Counted from the stretch's first letter, positions 9,901-16,330 are shown. The stretch: DNA of 18,226 nt from Candidatus Hydrogenedentota bacterium (GCA_007136375.1 SLHB01000491.1:1-18226), one strand, 5' to 3'. A program made the numbers and translations. Notes: generated by a model from the letters alone, not told the origin.

Positions 9901-10278
9901 GGGATCGAGCTCCGGGACGGGGCCCTTGCGGACGCGTACGTCGCCCTCGCCTCCCACGAAGGCTTCTCCATGAACCGGGATATGGTCCAAGAGTTGCTCC
10001 TCACCCATCACGTGGGCGATGTGGGCGGCGGCCGCGCCCTCGACCGCGTTGTGCGCGAGGTCATCGGGCCGGACGCGCAACGCCCATTCGATTCCGCGTC
10101 CCTGGACATGAGCCTCGTGGACGACCGGCTAGAAGGAGTCGCGTTGCTGCGCAGCCCCCGTTTGAACATGACGGTGGACCTGCTCGTCGACCCCGGGGCC
10201 ATCCAAGAGGCGATGCGATTGCGGCAGCAGGCGGAGTTGGAGCGGATCGACGCGGTGGACTTCGGATCCGAAGAATAG
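6922..10278 (+). CDS. ydbH: YdbH/AsmA-like intermembrane lipid-transport protein
   Basis: 1118 residues, longer than E. coli YdbH (about 880). A cytoplasmic N-terminus ends in an Arg cluster (RRTRRRRRR, residues 21-29), then one membrane helix (about 30-48), then more than 1000 residues of beta-strand-rich repeats (DGALRGRIEAFDL, LSGLDASVTDFSGRWEDG, VTLADWRFMPDP). That is the beta-taco groove architecture of AsmA-like proteins (YhdP, TamB, YdbH). The C-terminal part matches the YdbH family style: LASHEGFSMNRDMVQELLLT, then PFDSASLDMSLVDDRLEG, then LNMTVDLLVDPGAIQEAM. The family is thought to carry phospholipids across the periplasm. The YdbH assignment rather than generic AsmA rests largely on the next gene, a YnbE/YdbL relative. 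The start is ATG at 6922, inside the end of the upstream gene, with no proper Shine-Dalgarno (GAGG abuts the ATG), so reinitiation after the transglutaminase-like gene is likely. Confidence 0.85.
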   Translation: MRTPPDSGADSSGAAPDESIRRTRRRRRRWPWLLLLAAAISAAGLWTGAPQERLATAILNRATGGHAELEGLALWPEVRVQRLALYPSAEAAETAPPVVEALDIAVAYALRPADGRHFFAAHIGVLSLHADASGPGPANYAFLLDRPAPEPETAPAPPQDLLPYLPRTARVDELRVYTAAPDQDFRMGPAAVDVAIHGMEAMDIAIEAPHTSAHWRHDAMDEDIDVEGGVISVAARWNGQEAAIGPGVIQLPGLAALEANASAAWEDGAVTWDGALRGRIEAFDLAAFPFLEALSPAQPIRLSGLDASVTDFSGRWEDGAPAEAQGAIALRVDRLEAGHGGAVYYDGPLELTAAGEAEQFEFAASLNQGQRFGGAIALEAGGATGSIFAEGWSSSDLFTLIPAEHRPDPEMIPWFLGFQDMELEGTYADSAFSVQGRLTPRIQDAEDTLTAALTVEADGAVGDNGAWTAAGNVRTEIEDAVVRLALVGDERGEWTGDYALERFDAQRWVRLFTGVDLPELAAATVDGGGAFRYGEEPWADGALSLTGLGRDRAHRLRADLSIETAPLSELWPIAIDAAALFPAEAGGGRVAFSGAIGENGESLEGGVSVADVDLPYLLALLDAPEAAAGVSGALHGTADIGPGDPVADLPLTLDMELRNGAYNGYAQPEDMAMTLAGGLRVADGGGEITGERLVARLGNAVSVTLADWRFMPDPLAFDGQAEGALDLDLLGPIMDTPGLLGYVTFQGPLRFADGVIGADMEARGFDVAYGDFGAPMGEPLEARAAVDLDTETWAGEAAHAVVSLGQSEITSPALALTMDPLNIAGAWELASDLSLAAALGFADSAGGAANASGRFTWSPEAMDVAATLDIRDANVVLPEGFAAVIGAHAAGEIRYDGGLDGRLTFGAAEATAGGLALSALTSALTLDGESIGVPNAAATAYGGSIRLTGRVGVLAENLPLLAQAELADIDLDAFSRAYEPPGVYLTGRAGGQAGIELRDGALADAYVALASHEGFSMNRDMVQELLLTHHVGDVGGGRALDRVVREVIGPDAQRPFDSASLDMSLVDDRLEGVALLRSPRLNMTVDLLVDPGAIQEAMRLRQQAELERIDAVDFGSEE

Positions 10279-10377
10279 GGCCGCGCGCCTTTCGTCTGGT
10301 ATTATTGAGAGACGGTTACTCTTTTATGGCCCCCGGCGCGGCGCGCCGGTATCGAACCTTCGGGAGGAAACAACGAG

Positions 10378-11061
10378 ATGCGAGTCCTTTTCGCGGGCGC
10401 CCTGACCGGCGTCATGATCGTCACCATCGGCTGCGTTATCCGCACGCAACACACCATCGACGCCCATATCCGGGTCGACATACGCCATATCCAAGAGCAA
10501 GCGGACGCTGTCCTGGATTATATCGAAGGCCGGACGGAAAGCATTCCCCTCGACGGCGACGCGGCGGGCGACGTCTCCTGGCGTCAACGCTTCCTTGAGG
10601 TGATCCATCCCGTGCCAGAAGCGCGCGCTTCGGAGTCACTCCAGGAGACGTCTCCGGAAGTCAACCGCCTGGCCCAGCGGATGCGCGAACGCCATCCGGA
10701 ATTGCAGGCCTTGAAGAATGATGGCTGCGCTGGCGAGGACAACCGCGGTTACGCCGCGCTGAGGGACTGCGGCGCCCTGGATACACAAGAAGCCCGGCAG
10801 GCGGCTCAGGAGCTTATCGACGCGGAGAACGAGGATCGCCAAGCGCTGTATGAAGAGATCGCGCGCCTCAACGCGGAGCGCAACGTGCCAAGGTCTCAAG
10901 TTGAGCGGATTTTCGCGCAACGCCGGTTGGAGCGGGCTTCCTCGGGCGAGATCTTCCAACTGCCGCCGTCCGGCCAAGCTTTCGACCGTTTCCGGAACAG
11001 CGCCCGGGGCCAACGGCTGGGCGACCAGTGCGTGCCCAATGCGTGGGTGCGCATCCCGTAG
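10378..11061 (+). CDS. Predicted lipoprotein: YnbE-like segment fused to YdbL/DUF1318 domain
   Basis: 227 residues, ATG at 10378 after GGAGG (10363-10367, 10-base spacer). A lipoprotein-like signal ends at Cys19 (VTIGC; Thr at -3 is atypical). Residues about 25-50 (TIDAHIRVDIRHIQEQADAV) align by eye with the mature part of E. coli YnbE (ITINMNVKIEHEI...). Residues about 93-227 resemble YdbL: GEDNRGYAALRD against GETFYGYL, LIDAENEDRQALYEEIAR against INAERKASYQQLAK, then RRLERASSGEIFQ against KLVARAKPGEYVQ, and a final WVRIP against WVRKF. The two parts are joined by a Gly/Pro/acidic linker (about 51-92). The order matches ydbH-ynbE-ydbL in E. coli, where YnbE contacts YdbH and YdbL modulates YnbE assembly. 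Cys117, Cys131 and Cys218 are further cysteines. DUF1318 membership is fairly confident; the fusion reading is an inference from remembered sequences. Confidence 0.8.
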   Translation: MRVLFAGALTGVMIVTIGCVIRTQHTIDAHIRVDIRHIQEQADAVLDYIEGRTESIPLDGDAAGDVSWRQRFLEVIHPVPEARASESLQETSPEVNRLAQRMRERHPELQALKNDGCAGEDNRGYAALRDCGALDTQEARQAAQELIDAENEDRQALYEEIARLNAERNVPRSQVERIFAQRRLERASSGEIFQLPPSGQAFDRFRNSARGQRLGDQCVPNAWVRIP

Positions 11062-11065
11062 CAGG

Positions 11066-11090
11066 AGCCGGACAACGGCGCGGTCCGGCT
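11066..11090 (+). other. GC-rich hairpin just after the stop codon
   Basis: AGCCGGAC (11066-11073) and GTCCGGCT (11083-11090) form an 8-bp perfect stem with a 9-base loop, starting four bases after the TAG. No T-run follows, so by itself it is not an intrinsic terminator. It may protect the 3' end of the message together with the true terminator hairpin downstream. Confidence 0.4.
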
Positions 11091-11120
11091 TCCGGCCGGG
11101 TTCCGCGATGATTTCATAAG

Positions 11121-11160
11121 AGGGCGCCGTTGGACATGGAGGTCCAGCGCGCCCTTTTTT
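11121..11160 (+). terminator. Rho-independent terminator between convergent genes
   Basis: AGGGCGC (11121-11127) pairs with GCGCCCT (11149-11155), and TGGAC (11131-11135) with GTCCA (11142-11146), leaving a 6-base loop and a small internal bulge. Six Ts (11155-11160) follow on the plus strand. This ends the ydbH/lipoprotein transcript. The opposite strand has the same hairpin but only TCTTA after it, so termination of the convergent small membrane-protein gene would be weaker. Confidence 0.85.
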
Positions 11161-11186
11161 CGTGGGCGCGGGAGAACGGGGAGGCC

Positions 11187-11669
11187 CTACGGCGCGACAG
11201 AATCGCCCTTGGGCCTGCCGGACGTAGTGGCGGGCGAGGCTTCCGGTTCCTCGCGCTGCCCGCGGCGCCGCCCTTGCACGGACGCAGGGACGCGCTTGGG
11301 CCGGGCGACGCGCCGCCAGCGCCGGTGAAAGATGGCGCGCCCGGCGCGGGCCGACCGTTGGCAGTGACGCGACCCTTGACGCAACCGCGGGGGCAACATC
11401 CGGTCCGCTGCGTTGATCATGGCGCGGAACCGCCGGTTGACCATGCCCAGGAGTAGAACGCCCACAATGATCAGCACGAATCCGGGGATCACCGGAATGA
11501 GCGAACTGATCAGGCCCAGGAGGATGCACGCGCTAGCGGCCACGATGATGGCGGCCTTGCCCCGCCAGGAGCGGACGGCGAACTTGTCCGGCAGAAGGTC
11601 CTTGAAGATTTCCGGCTGTGGGGACGGCGCCGGTTCGGCCGGGCCGGTTGTTCGCTTGATGATGCGCAC
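11187..11669 (-). CDS. Small PGPGW-like membrane protein with Arg-rich tail
   Basis: Read from a GTG at 11669 this is a 160-residue protein: a Pro-rich N-terminus, a double hydrophobic stretch (about residues 39-57 and 60-76) with the hinge LIPVIPGF, then NRRFRAMINAADRMLP and a strongly basic, Ser/Arg-rich tail to the end. The LxPVIPGF hinge between two helices resembles small 'PGPGW' transmembrane proteins of unknown function. The frame stays open to an ATG at 11831, but that would overlap the exchanger gene and run through a perfect TATAAT (11731-11736). Codon content there also differs, so the shorter form is preferred. A weak GGAAA lies about 6 bases before the GTG. The tail is unusual for the family and could reflect a frameshift near its start; I cannot decide from one sequence. 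Function unknown. Confidence 0.6.
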   Translation of the reverse strand: MRIIKRTTGPAEPAPSPQPEIFKDLLPDKFAVRSWRGKAAIIVAASACILLGLISSLIPVIPGFVLIIVGVLLLGMVNRRFRAMINAADRMLPPRLRQGSRHCQRSARAGRAIFHRRWRRVARPKRVPASVQGRRRGQREEPEASPATTSGRPKGDSVAP

Positions 11670-11730
11670 TGGCTTTCCAGAAGTTGGAAGTAGACGGGAA
11701 ATCGGGGTGAATACGTTCCTGATCAAGACA

Positions 11731-11736
11731 ATTATA
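11731..11736 (-). promoter_or_regulatory. Candidate -10 box for the small membrane-protein gene
   Basis: On the minus strand this reads TATAAT, a perfect sigma70 -10, in an AT-rich patch between the exchanger stop and the GTG at 11669. The -35 position 17 bp upstream (TGCAAT, + strand 11754-11759) is poor. It would place the transcript start near 11724, leaving a leader of about 55 bases, and it argues against the longer start at 11831. Confidence 0.4.
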
Positions 11737-11793
11737 CGCGAAATCGGCGCGGGATTGCATCTCCTCAATCGCCGGATCGCCGCACAAATTCGT

Positions 11794-12786
11794 CTACAGA
11801 AGGGGCCAGAGGATGACGAGATGCAGACCATAGAGGCCGAGGAGCACGGCGCCGTTGGCCCGGGTTAGTTGATGGCCTCGCCGCAGCATGAAGAGCATGG
11901 TCAGCACGATCACCGTCATGGAAGGATAGACGACGAATAAGAGGTCCCGCTCAATAGGCAGCGGGTTCGCGATGGCTGAAAGACCGGCGACGCAGCAGAT
12001 ATTCAGAATGTCGGACCCGATGATATTCCCCACGCCCACGCTGCTTTGGCCCTTGAGGACCGAGGCGAGGGTGGTGGCGATTTCCGGTATGGACGTGCCG
12101 AGGGCGATGACGGTCATGCCGATGAGGGCCGGAGAGATTTCGAAGGCGTACGCCACGGCAAGGGCGCTCATCAGGAGCACTTCCGCGCCGGCGAGCACGC
12201 CAGCCAAGCCTGCAAGGAAAAGGCAGACGATCCGCGTCGTGGACATACGGGCGGCCTCGGGAGGTTCCTCCAGAGTCTGCTCGAGAACCGCCGTGGCCTG
12301 ACTGAATCTCGGCCGCTCCCAACCATACCAGTACACGGAATAAGCGATGAACGCGCCGAAAAGGAGCGCGCCTTCCCATCGGGCTAGCTCGCCGTCCAAA
12401 AGCAGAAAAAAGGCGAGCACGACCATGGCGGCGAGGAAGGGTCCGCTGGAGCGTAACACGCTGGGGTCCGCCGCAATCGGCTTGGCGGCCAGAAGCGCGG
12501 CCAGGCCGAGAGCGAGGCCCTCATCCACGACGATGGAGCCCATGGCGTTGCCAAGCGCCGCCTCAGGCGCGCCCTGCAACGCGGCGAGCACGGAGGTGGC
12601 CAGCTCCGGAGCCGTGGTCCCCAGGCTGACGAAGACCAGGCCCACGAGCATGGGGGGCATGTTGAACCGGCGCGCCACGCCCACGGCGCCCTCGATGAAC
12701 CAATCCGCCGCCTTCCAAAGCAGGAGGCTCGCGCCGAGAATCGCCGCGGCCGCCACGGGCAAAGGCAATGCCGCCACATCGAGCAA
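11794..12786 (-). CDS. CaCA-family Na+/Ca2+ exchanger-like membrane protein
   Basis: An integral inner-membrane antiporter with about ten helices and the two inverted alpha repeats of the CaCA superfamily (E. coli YrbG, archaeal NCX). Numbered from the longest frame (TTG at 12819, 341 residues), alpha-1 is SLGTTAPELATSVLAA (Glu72) followed by GNAMGSIVVDEGLALG. Alpha-2 is ALGTSIPEIATTLASV (Glu246) followed by GNIIGSDILNICCVAG. Both repeats keep the Pro-Glu ion-binding pair. There is no ATG near the start. The TTG at 12786 is preferred because GGAAGGAGT (+ strand 12797-12805) lies 10 bases before it; TTG 12819 and GTG 12807 lack this. It probably moves Ca2+ out against Na+ or H+, but other cations are possible. 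It sits downstream of the DUF4097 gene with its own candidate promoter. Confidence 0.9.
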   Translation of the reverse strand: MLDVAALPLPVAAAAILGASLLLWKAADWFIEGAVGVARRFNMPPMLVGLVFVSLGTTAPELATSVLAALQGAPEAALGNAMGSIVVDEGLALGLAALLAAKPIAADPSVLRSSGPFLAAMVVLAFFLLLDGELARWEGALLFGAFIAYSVYWYGWERPRFSQATAVLEQTLEEPPEAARMSTTRIVCLFLAGLAGVLAGAEVLLMSALAVAYAFEISPALIGMTVIALGTSIPEIATTLASVLKGQSSVGVGNIIGSDILNICCVAGLSAIANPLPIERDLLFVVYPSMTVIVLTMLFMLRRGHQLTRANGAVLLGLYGLHLVILWPLL

Positions 12787-12819
12787 TTGAGGCCGAACTC
12801 CTTCCACGGGGGGCGTCAA

Positions 12820-12833
12820 GGCGGGATCCCGCC
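12820..12833. repeat. Perfect 14-bp palindrome in exchanger leader
   Basis: GGCGGGATCCCGCC is fully self-complementary. It lies between the candidate promoter and the preferred start of the exchanger gene, so it could be an operator half-site pair or a 5-bp RNA stem with a GATC loop. At this GC content a chance origin is possible. Confidence 0.35.
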
Positions 12834-12873
12834 GGAAACGTCAGGACAGGAAAAGGGAGCGCAGGACGGCCAG

Positions 12874-12903
12874 AGTGTAGACAGGCGGCCCGCCCCAAAG
12901 CAA
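12874..12903 (-). promoter_or_regulatory. Candidate sigma70 promoter for the exchanger gene
   Basis: On the minus strand TTGCTT (12903-12898) and TACACT (12879-12874) are 18 bp apart. The predicted start near 12867 would give a leader of about 80 bases containing the 14-bp palindrome. The -35 matches the consensus at only three or four positions. Confidence 0.35.
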
Positions 12904-12925
12904 GGGATAGGGACATTGCGCGGCG

Positions 12926-14863
12926 CTAGTCGATCATGACGTCGCCGTGCTTGGCGTGAAGCGCGACGGCGTGCTGACCGCTGTTCAGGCGTCCGGTGAA
13001 GTCGGAGTAATCCCGATCCTTCGTGCCGGATATGGGCACCGCGGATTCGACGCTGCCGTTCTCCACGGTGATGTGAAAGCGCGCGTCGGCGTCGTCCGAG
13101 CGGATCATGCTAATGCTGCCCCGGTCTACCTGTATATTGAAATCGCCGCCGATGCCGCCGAGGCTTACGATCCGCACGTCCCCGTCCTCATGGCGGATGG
13201 TCAAGGCGTCGCCGGGCGTGTCGACGATGGTGTCGCCATTATACGCGGTGATGTGCTGCGGACCGGGGATCTGACGCGTAACCACGTCGCCCCCGTTGGC
13301 CAGCACGCGGAGGGGCCCGCTGGAGTCCCGGATCGTGACGTCGCCCCGCCCCGTGCTCACATAGAGCTCGCCGTGGACCCGGTCCACGTTGATGGACCCG
13401 ATCTCCTGCTGAATGGAGATCGTGTTATCCATATCCATTACCTGAGTTTCGCCATTCTCCCCGAAGATCACAAGCGGCAGTGATCGAGGCACGCGGATTT
13501 CGAGGTTCACGCGATACCTCTCGCAACCAAAGCTGGCCATGTCCTCCAGGGCCTTGGTTTGAATGAGAAGCTCGTTGCTCTCCTCTTCCGTCAACAGTTG
13601 AAGAGCCTCTTGCGCTTGCAGCACCTGATCCTGGCGTTGCATGTGGAGCACCTGGGTCGCGCGGACCTCGATCATGCTAACGTCCGCGCCCTCCACGGTG
13701 ACATCGCCGGCGATGGCGTCTATCTTTATCGTGTCGACGGTGAAGGCGGAGTGAGACCGTTCTTGAAAGGCGCGGATGACGCTCGTGCCCGGGCTTGAGG
13801 CCGTGGCGGCCTGAGGGCCGCCGCTGTCCGTCCCGCGATACACATGAATCACGTCGAAGGAGGCGCTCAAGTGCACGTGCTGGCTCGCGCCGTTGGCGCG
13901 GTTCCGGGCGATGGTATGGCCCGACCGCACCGTCCGCTCCAGGGGCGCGTCCGACTTAATCTCGCCAAAGGTGACGCTCGCCGTGAGGTCCGGCTCGTCC
14001 GAATCGTTGAGGTAAAGGTATATGGGGCCGCTTTCGGTGGTCACGTCAATGTTGGCGTTGGGCGGCAGGTCTTGCAGGATGACGCTGCCCATGGAGTTGC
14101 TCACGCGGAGCGGGCCGTCCGTGTTGCTGAAGCGGGCCTCGCTGCGGGTCAGTTCGAAGACGCCGCCGGCTTCCAAGGCCGAAGCCTCCACGGGGAATTC
14201 CCCCCGGGCCTCGACGCGCACGGGCCCGCCGATACCGTGGAGGCTGACGGCGCCGTGGCGGGAATCGATGGTCACGGGGCCGCGCATGTGGGCGACGGAG
14301 GTGTCGCCCCAGGTGTTCTGGCACACGACGGCCGCGTCCCGGGGCACGAAGATCTGGTAATTCACTTCCATGGCGGCTTGGCCGTCGACATCGCTGCTAG
14401 GCGGGAGCTGGGTCCGGATTGAGAGGTTGCCGCCGGAAAGGCTGGTCTCGATGTTGATGGCGCGGACTATCGCGGTGGCGCGCTCGAGGTCTTCGGCGCC
14501 GGCGAGCAACTCGGCCCGAAGCCGCACCTCCCGGCCTTCCCAACCCGTGATTTGAACCGCGCCGAACTCGTTCTCGACATGGACCTCGGCGCCCGCGTCC
14601 AGGGCGAAGGCCTCTTCAACCTCCCGGGAGGCGACAGGCCCCTCGGAGAAGCCGAGAATGCTGATGTCGCCGGGGGCCGTCAACCGGGGCGTGATAAGGT
14701 CCTCGCTCCGTTCCCCGACCGTGCGGAGGCCCCTGGCGATGCTGTCGAACATGGATCCCACCCGGTCTATAAGGCTGGGGGCCGTGTCCGCGCCGGCGAC
14801 GCCCCACACAAAAAAAAAGGCCAAGACAAGGATCCTGGCGGGTGTGCGGAACAAGGACAACAT
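12926..14863 (-). CDS. Secreted DUF4097-type adhesin-like beta-helix protein, two repeats
   Basis: 645 residues with a clear signal peptide (hydrophobic residues 10-22, likely cut after AGA at 25). The body consists of short repeating strands typical of DUF4097 'putative adhesin' beta-helices: VHVENEFGAVQITGWEG, VTIDSRHGAVSLHGIGG, LRVSNSMGSVILQDLP. There appear to be two such modules, about 75-340 and 365-645, separated by a polar, Ser/Thr-rich linker. The second has INVDRVHGELYVSTGRGDVTI cut into the same pattern and ends AKHGDVMID. No anchor or catalytic residues are seen. It starts 15 bases after the anti-sigma stop with little Shine-Dalgarno, suggesting coupling. DUF4097 proteins often accompany envelope-stress regulators (for example LiaG and YvlB in Bacillus), so an output or sensor role in this sigma system is inferred. 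Confidence 0.85.
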   Translation of the reverse strand: MLSLFRTPARILVLAFFFVWGVAGADTAPSLIDRVGSMFDSIARGLRTVGERSEDLITPRLTAPGDISILGFSEGPVASREVEEAFALDAGAEVHVENEFGAVQITGWEGREVRLRAELLAGAEDLERATAIVRAINIETSLSGGNLSIRTQLPPSSDVDGQAAMEVNYQIFVPRDAAVVCQNTWGDTSVAHMRGPVTIDSRHGAVSLHGIGGPVRVEARGEFPVEASALEAGGVFELTRSEARFSNTDGPLRVSNSMGSVILQDLPPNANIDVTTESGPIYLYLNDSDEPDLTASVTFGEIKSDAPLERTVRSGHTIARNRANGASQHVHLSASFDVIHVYRGTDSGGPQAATASSPGTSVIRAFQERSHSAFTVDTIKIDAIAGDVTVEGADVSMIEVRATQVLHMQRQDQVLQAQEALQLLTEEESNELLIQTKALEDMASFGCERYRVNLEIRVPRSLPLVIFGENGETQVMDMDNTISIQQEIGSINVDRVHGELYVSTGRGDVTIRDSSGPLRVLANGGDVVTRQIPGPQHITAYNGDTIVDTPGDALTIRHEDGDVRIVSLGGIGGDFNIQVDRGSISMIRSDDADARFHITVENGSVESAVPISGTKDRDYSDFTGRLNSGQHAVALHAKHGDVMID

Positions 14864-14878
14864 AGGGAATGCCCGGGA

Positions 14879-15562
14879 CTACAGGCTCGTGCCCATATAC
14901 AGCGACTTAAGCGTTTGGGCCTGCCGTTGGAGGTTGGCGTTTGCGAGATCGCTGGCCCGGGAGTAGCCCGGGTTGCGCTGCAACGCCATGAAAGCTTCTT
15001 CAATGTCGGCGTCGAGGATGCCGACGGCGCGCTGGTACTGGCGTTCCCAGGCGCCTCCGGGGTTCAACACCCGGGCCTGCACGGCTTGAGAGAGGAGCCG
15101 CACCTGCTCGGCTGTTTCTTGAAGCCCGTCTTCGCGCGGCGTGGCGACAAATCCGCGGGCCGCGGCGGGACCGGCGCTCCAGGCCAGTTCGTCCGGCGCG
15201 GCGGGCGCTTCCTCCATCACGGACGCGCCGCTAAAGGCGGCCACGGCAAACACGGCCAGCGCCGCGGCGTACACCAAGCCCTTGCCGCCCCGCTGCCAAG
15301 CTTGCCCCAGGGCCTGCCGTTTCATCCGGCTCCGGGCTTCCTTTCGCACGCGCATCTGGAGCTGGGCGGCGAAGGCGTCGCTCGGCTCCACGGTTCCAGC
15401 GGTTTGGGCAATCTTCAGCGTCGCCCGGATGCCGTTCACCTCGATACGGCAAGCCTGACACTTGGTCACATGGCTGGCAAGCCGGGCCGGAATGGCCGAA
15501 CGTCCCCTGACCGCGCATTCCGCAAGGGCATAGAGCTCATGCCTTTCAGGGTGCCGTCTCAT
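14879..15562 (-). CDS. Zinc-finger-type transmembrane anti-sigma factor
   Basis: 227 residues. The N-terminal cytoplasmic part carries the anti-sigma zinc-binding pattern: His31, Cys35 and Cys38 in ASHVTKCQACRIEV, after an HELYALAEC helix. A basic stretch leads to a single membrane helix (about 95-115, GLVYAAALAVFAVAAFSG). The periplasmic tail includes a helical segment ending RNPGYSRASDLANANLQRQ, also seen in other anti-sigma factors of this class. It should bind and restrain the sigma factor encoded just upstream (32-base gap). ATG at 15562 has GAGG 8 bases upstream. The ordinary pattern of release would be proteolysis or a conformational signal from the periplasm; the signal is unknown. 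Confidence 0.87.
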   Translation of the reverse strand: MRRHPERHELYALAECAVRGRSAIPARLASHVTKCQACRIEVNGIRATLKIAQTAGTVEPSDAFAAQLQMRVRKEARSRMKRQALGQAWQRGGKGLVYAAALAVFAVAAFSGASVMEEAPAAPDELAWSAGPAAARGFVATPREDGLQETAEQVRLLSQAVQARVLNPGGAWERQYQRAVGILDADIEEAFMALQRNPGYSRASDLANANLQRQAQTLKSLYMGTSL

Positions 15563-15594
15563 TCGCGAAACCTCGTCTTTTCAAACGCCAAACG

Positions 15595-16311
15595 TTACAA
15601 GTATTGCCGCAAGCTGCCAAGAAGAGGGCGCAGCGCCCGCTCCGCCCGGACAACCCGGGACTTTATGGTGCCCACCGGACTGTTGGTCACCTCGGCGATC
15701 TCGTCGTAGGACAGGTCTTGAAACCGCCGGAGCACGAAGGCTTCCCGCTGATGGGCTGGAAGCTCCTGTAGGGCCTTGTTCACGGCTTCGTTAATCTCTT
15801 GCCGCCGGAAATCGTCGGCCACGTCCACTTTCGTGTCCCGCACGTGCTCCATCGGGTCGAACCCGCCGCCTTCGTCCTTTGGCCCGCCCCACAACATGGA
15901 TAAGCTCAGGAAGGAAGGGCGCCGCTTCCGGCGGAGCCACTCCTTGGACACGATGTTCGAAGCAATGGCGTACAGGTACGTCGTAAATTTCGCCGTGGGT
16001 TGGTACCGCTTTGCGTTCTTGACCAAGGCCAGGAACACTTCTTGGGTCAACTCCTCGGCTACTTGCCGGTCCTGCACCATCCGGTACACGTAATTCAGCA
16101 CGCCTCGTTGATGGCGGCGCACCAATTCGGCGAAGGCTTCCTCGCAATCCTTGCCATGGGCGAGCATCAACTCTTCATCGCCGCGCTCATGGAGCGGGAG
16201 GGCGCCATCCCCGCGGATGACCCGCAACTGGGGCTTTCCCTCCGCGGCCGCGGGGCGCTTCTTGGCCTGTCCTTCCGCCATGGTCTTGTGGCCCTGGGTG
16301 TCCTCGCTCAC
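15595..16311 (-). CDS. ECF RNA polymerase sigma factor
   Basis: 238 residues including an unusually long (about 50-residue) basic N-terminal extension. Region 2 lies at about 55-128: FAELVRRHQRGVLNYVYRMV, EELTQEVFLALVKN, then FTTYLYAIASNIVSKEWLRR, the classic ECF -10-binding block. A loop of about 45 residues with Gly/Asp-rich sequence separates it from region 4 (about 174-228): LQELPAHQREAFVLRRFQDLSYDEIAEVTNSPVGTIKSRVVRAER, the helix-turn-helix for the -35. The start is a GTG at 16311 with AGGGA (16321-16325) 9 bases upstream. An internal ATG (16281) lacks a Shine-Dalgarno. It heads the operon with its anti-sigma factor and the DUF4097 protein and probably drives its own promoter. Confidence 0.93.
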   Translation of the reverse strand: MSEDTQGHKTMAEGQAKKRPAAAEGKPQLRVIRGDGALPLHERGDEELMLAHGKDCEEAFAELVRRHQRGVLNYVYRMVQDRQVAEELTQEVFLALVKNAKRYQPTAKFTTYLYAIASNIVSKEWLRRKRRPSFLSLSMLWGGPKDEGGGFDPMEHVRDTKVDVADDFRRQEINEAVNKALQELPAHQREAFVLRRFQDLSYDEIAEVTNSPVGTIKSRVVRAERALRPLLGSLRQYL

Positions 16312-16330
16312 GTCCGCATGTCCCTATATT

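Noticed and set aside
10300..10305. TATTAT as a separate promoter for the fusion lipoprotein
   Set aside because: No acceptable -35 lies 16-18 bases upstream; co-transcription with ydbH is more likely.
9297..10598. 433-residue plus-strand frame overlapping ydbH
   Set aside because: Arg/Gly/Pro-rich out-of-frame shadow; the YdbH-like frame has clear domain-like sequence throughout.
14552..15709. 385-residue plus-strand frame opposite the anti-sigma and DUF4097 genes
   Set aside because: The minus-strand frames have signal peptide, membrane helix and zinc motif; this one has none.
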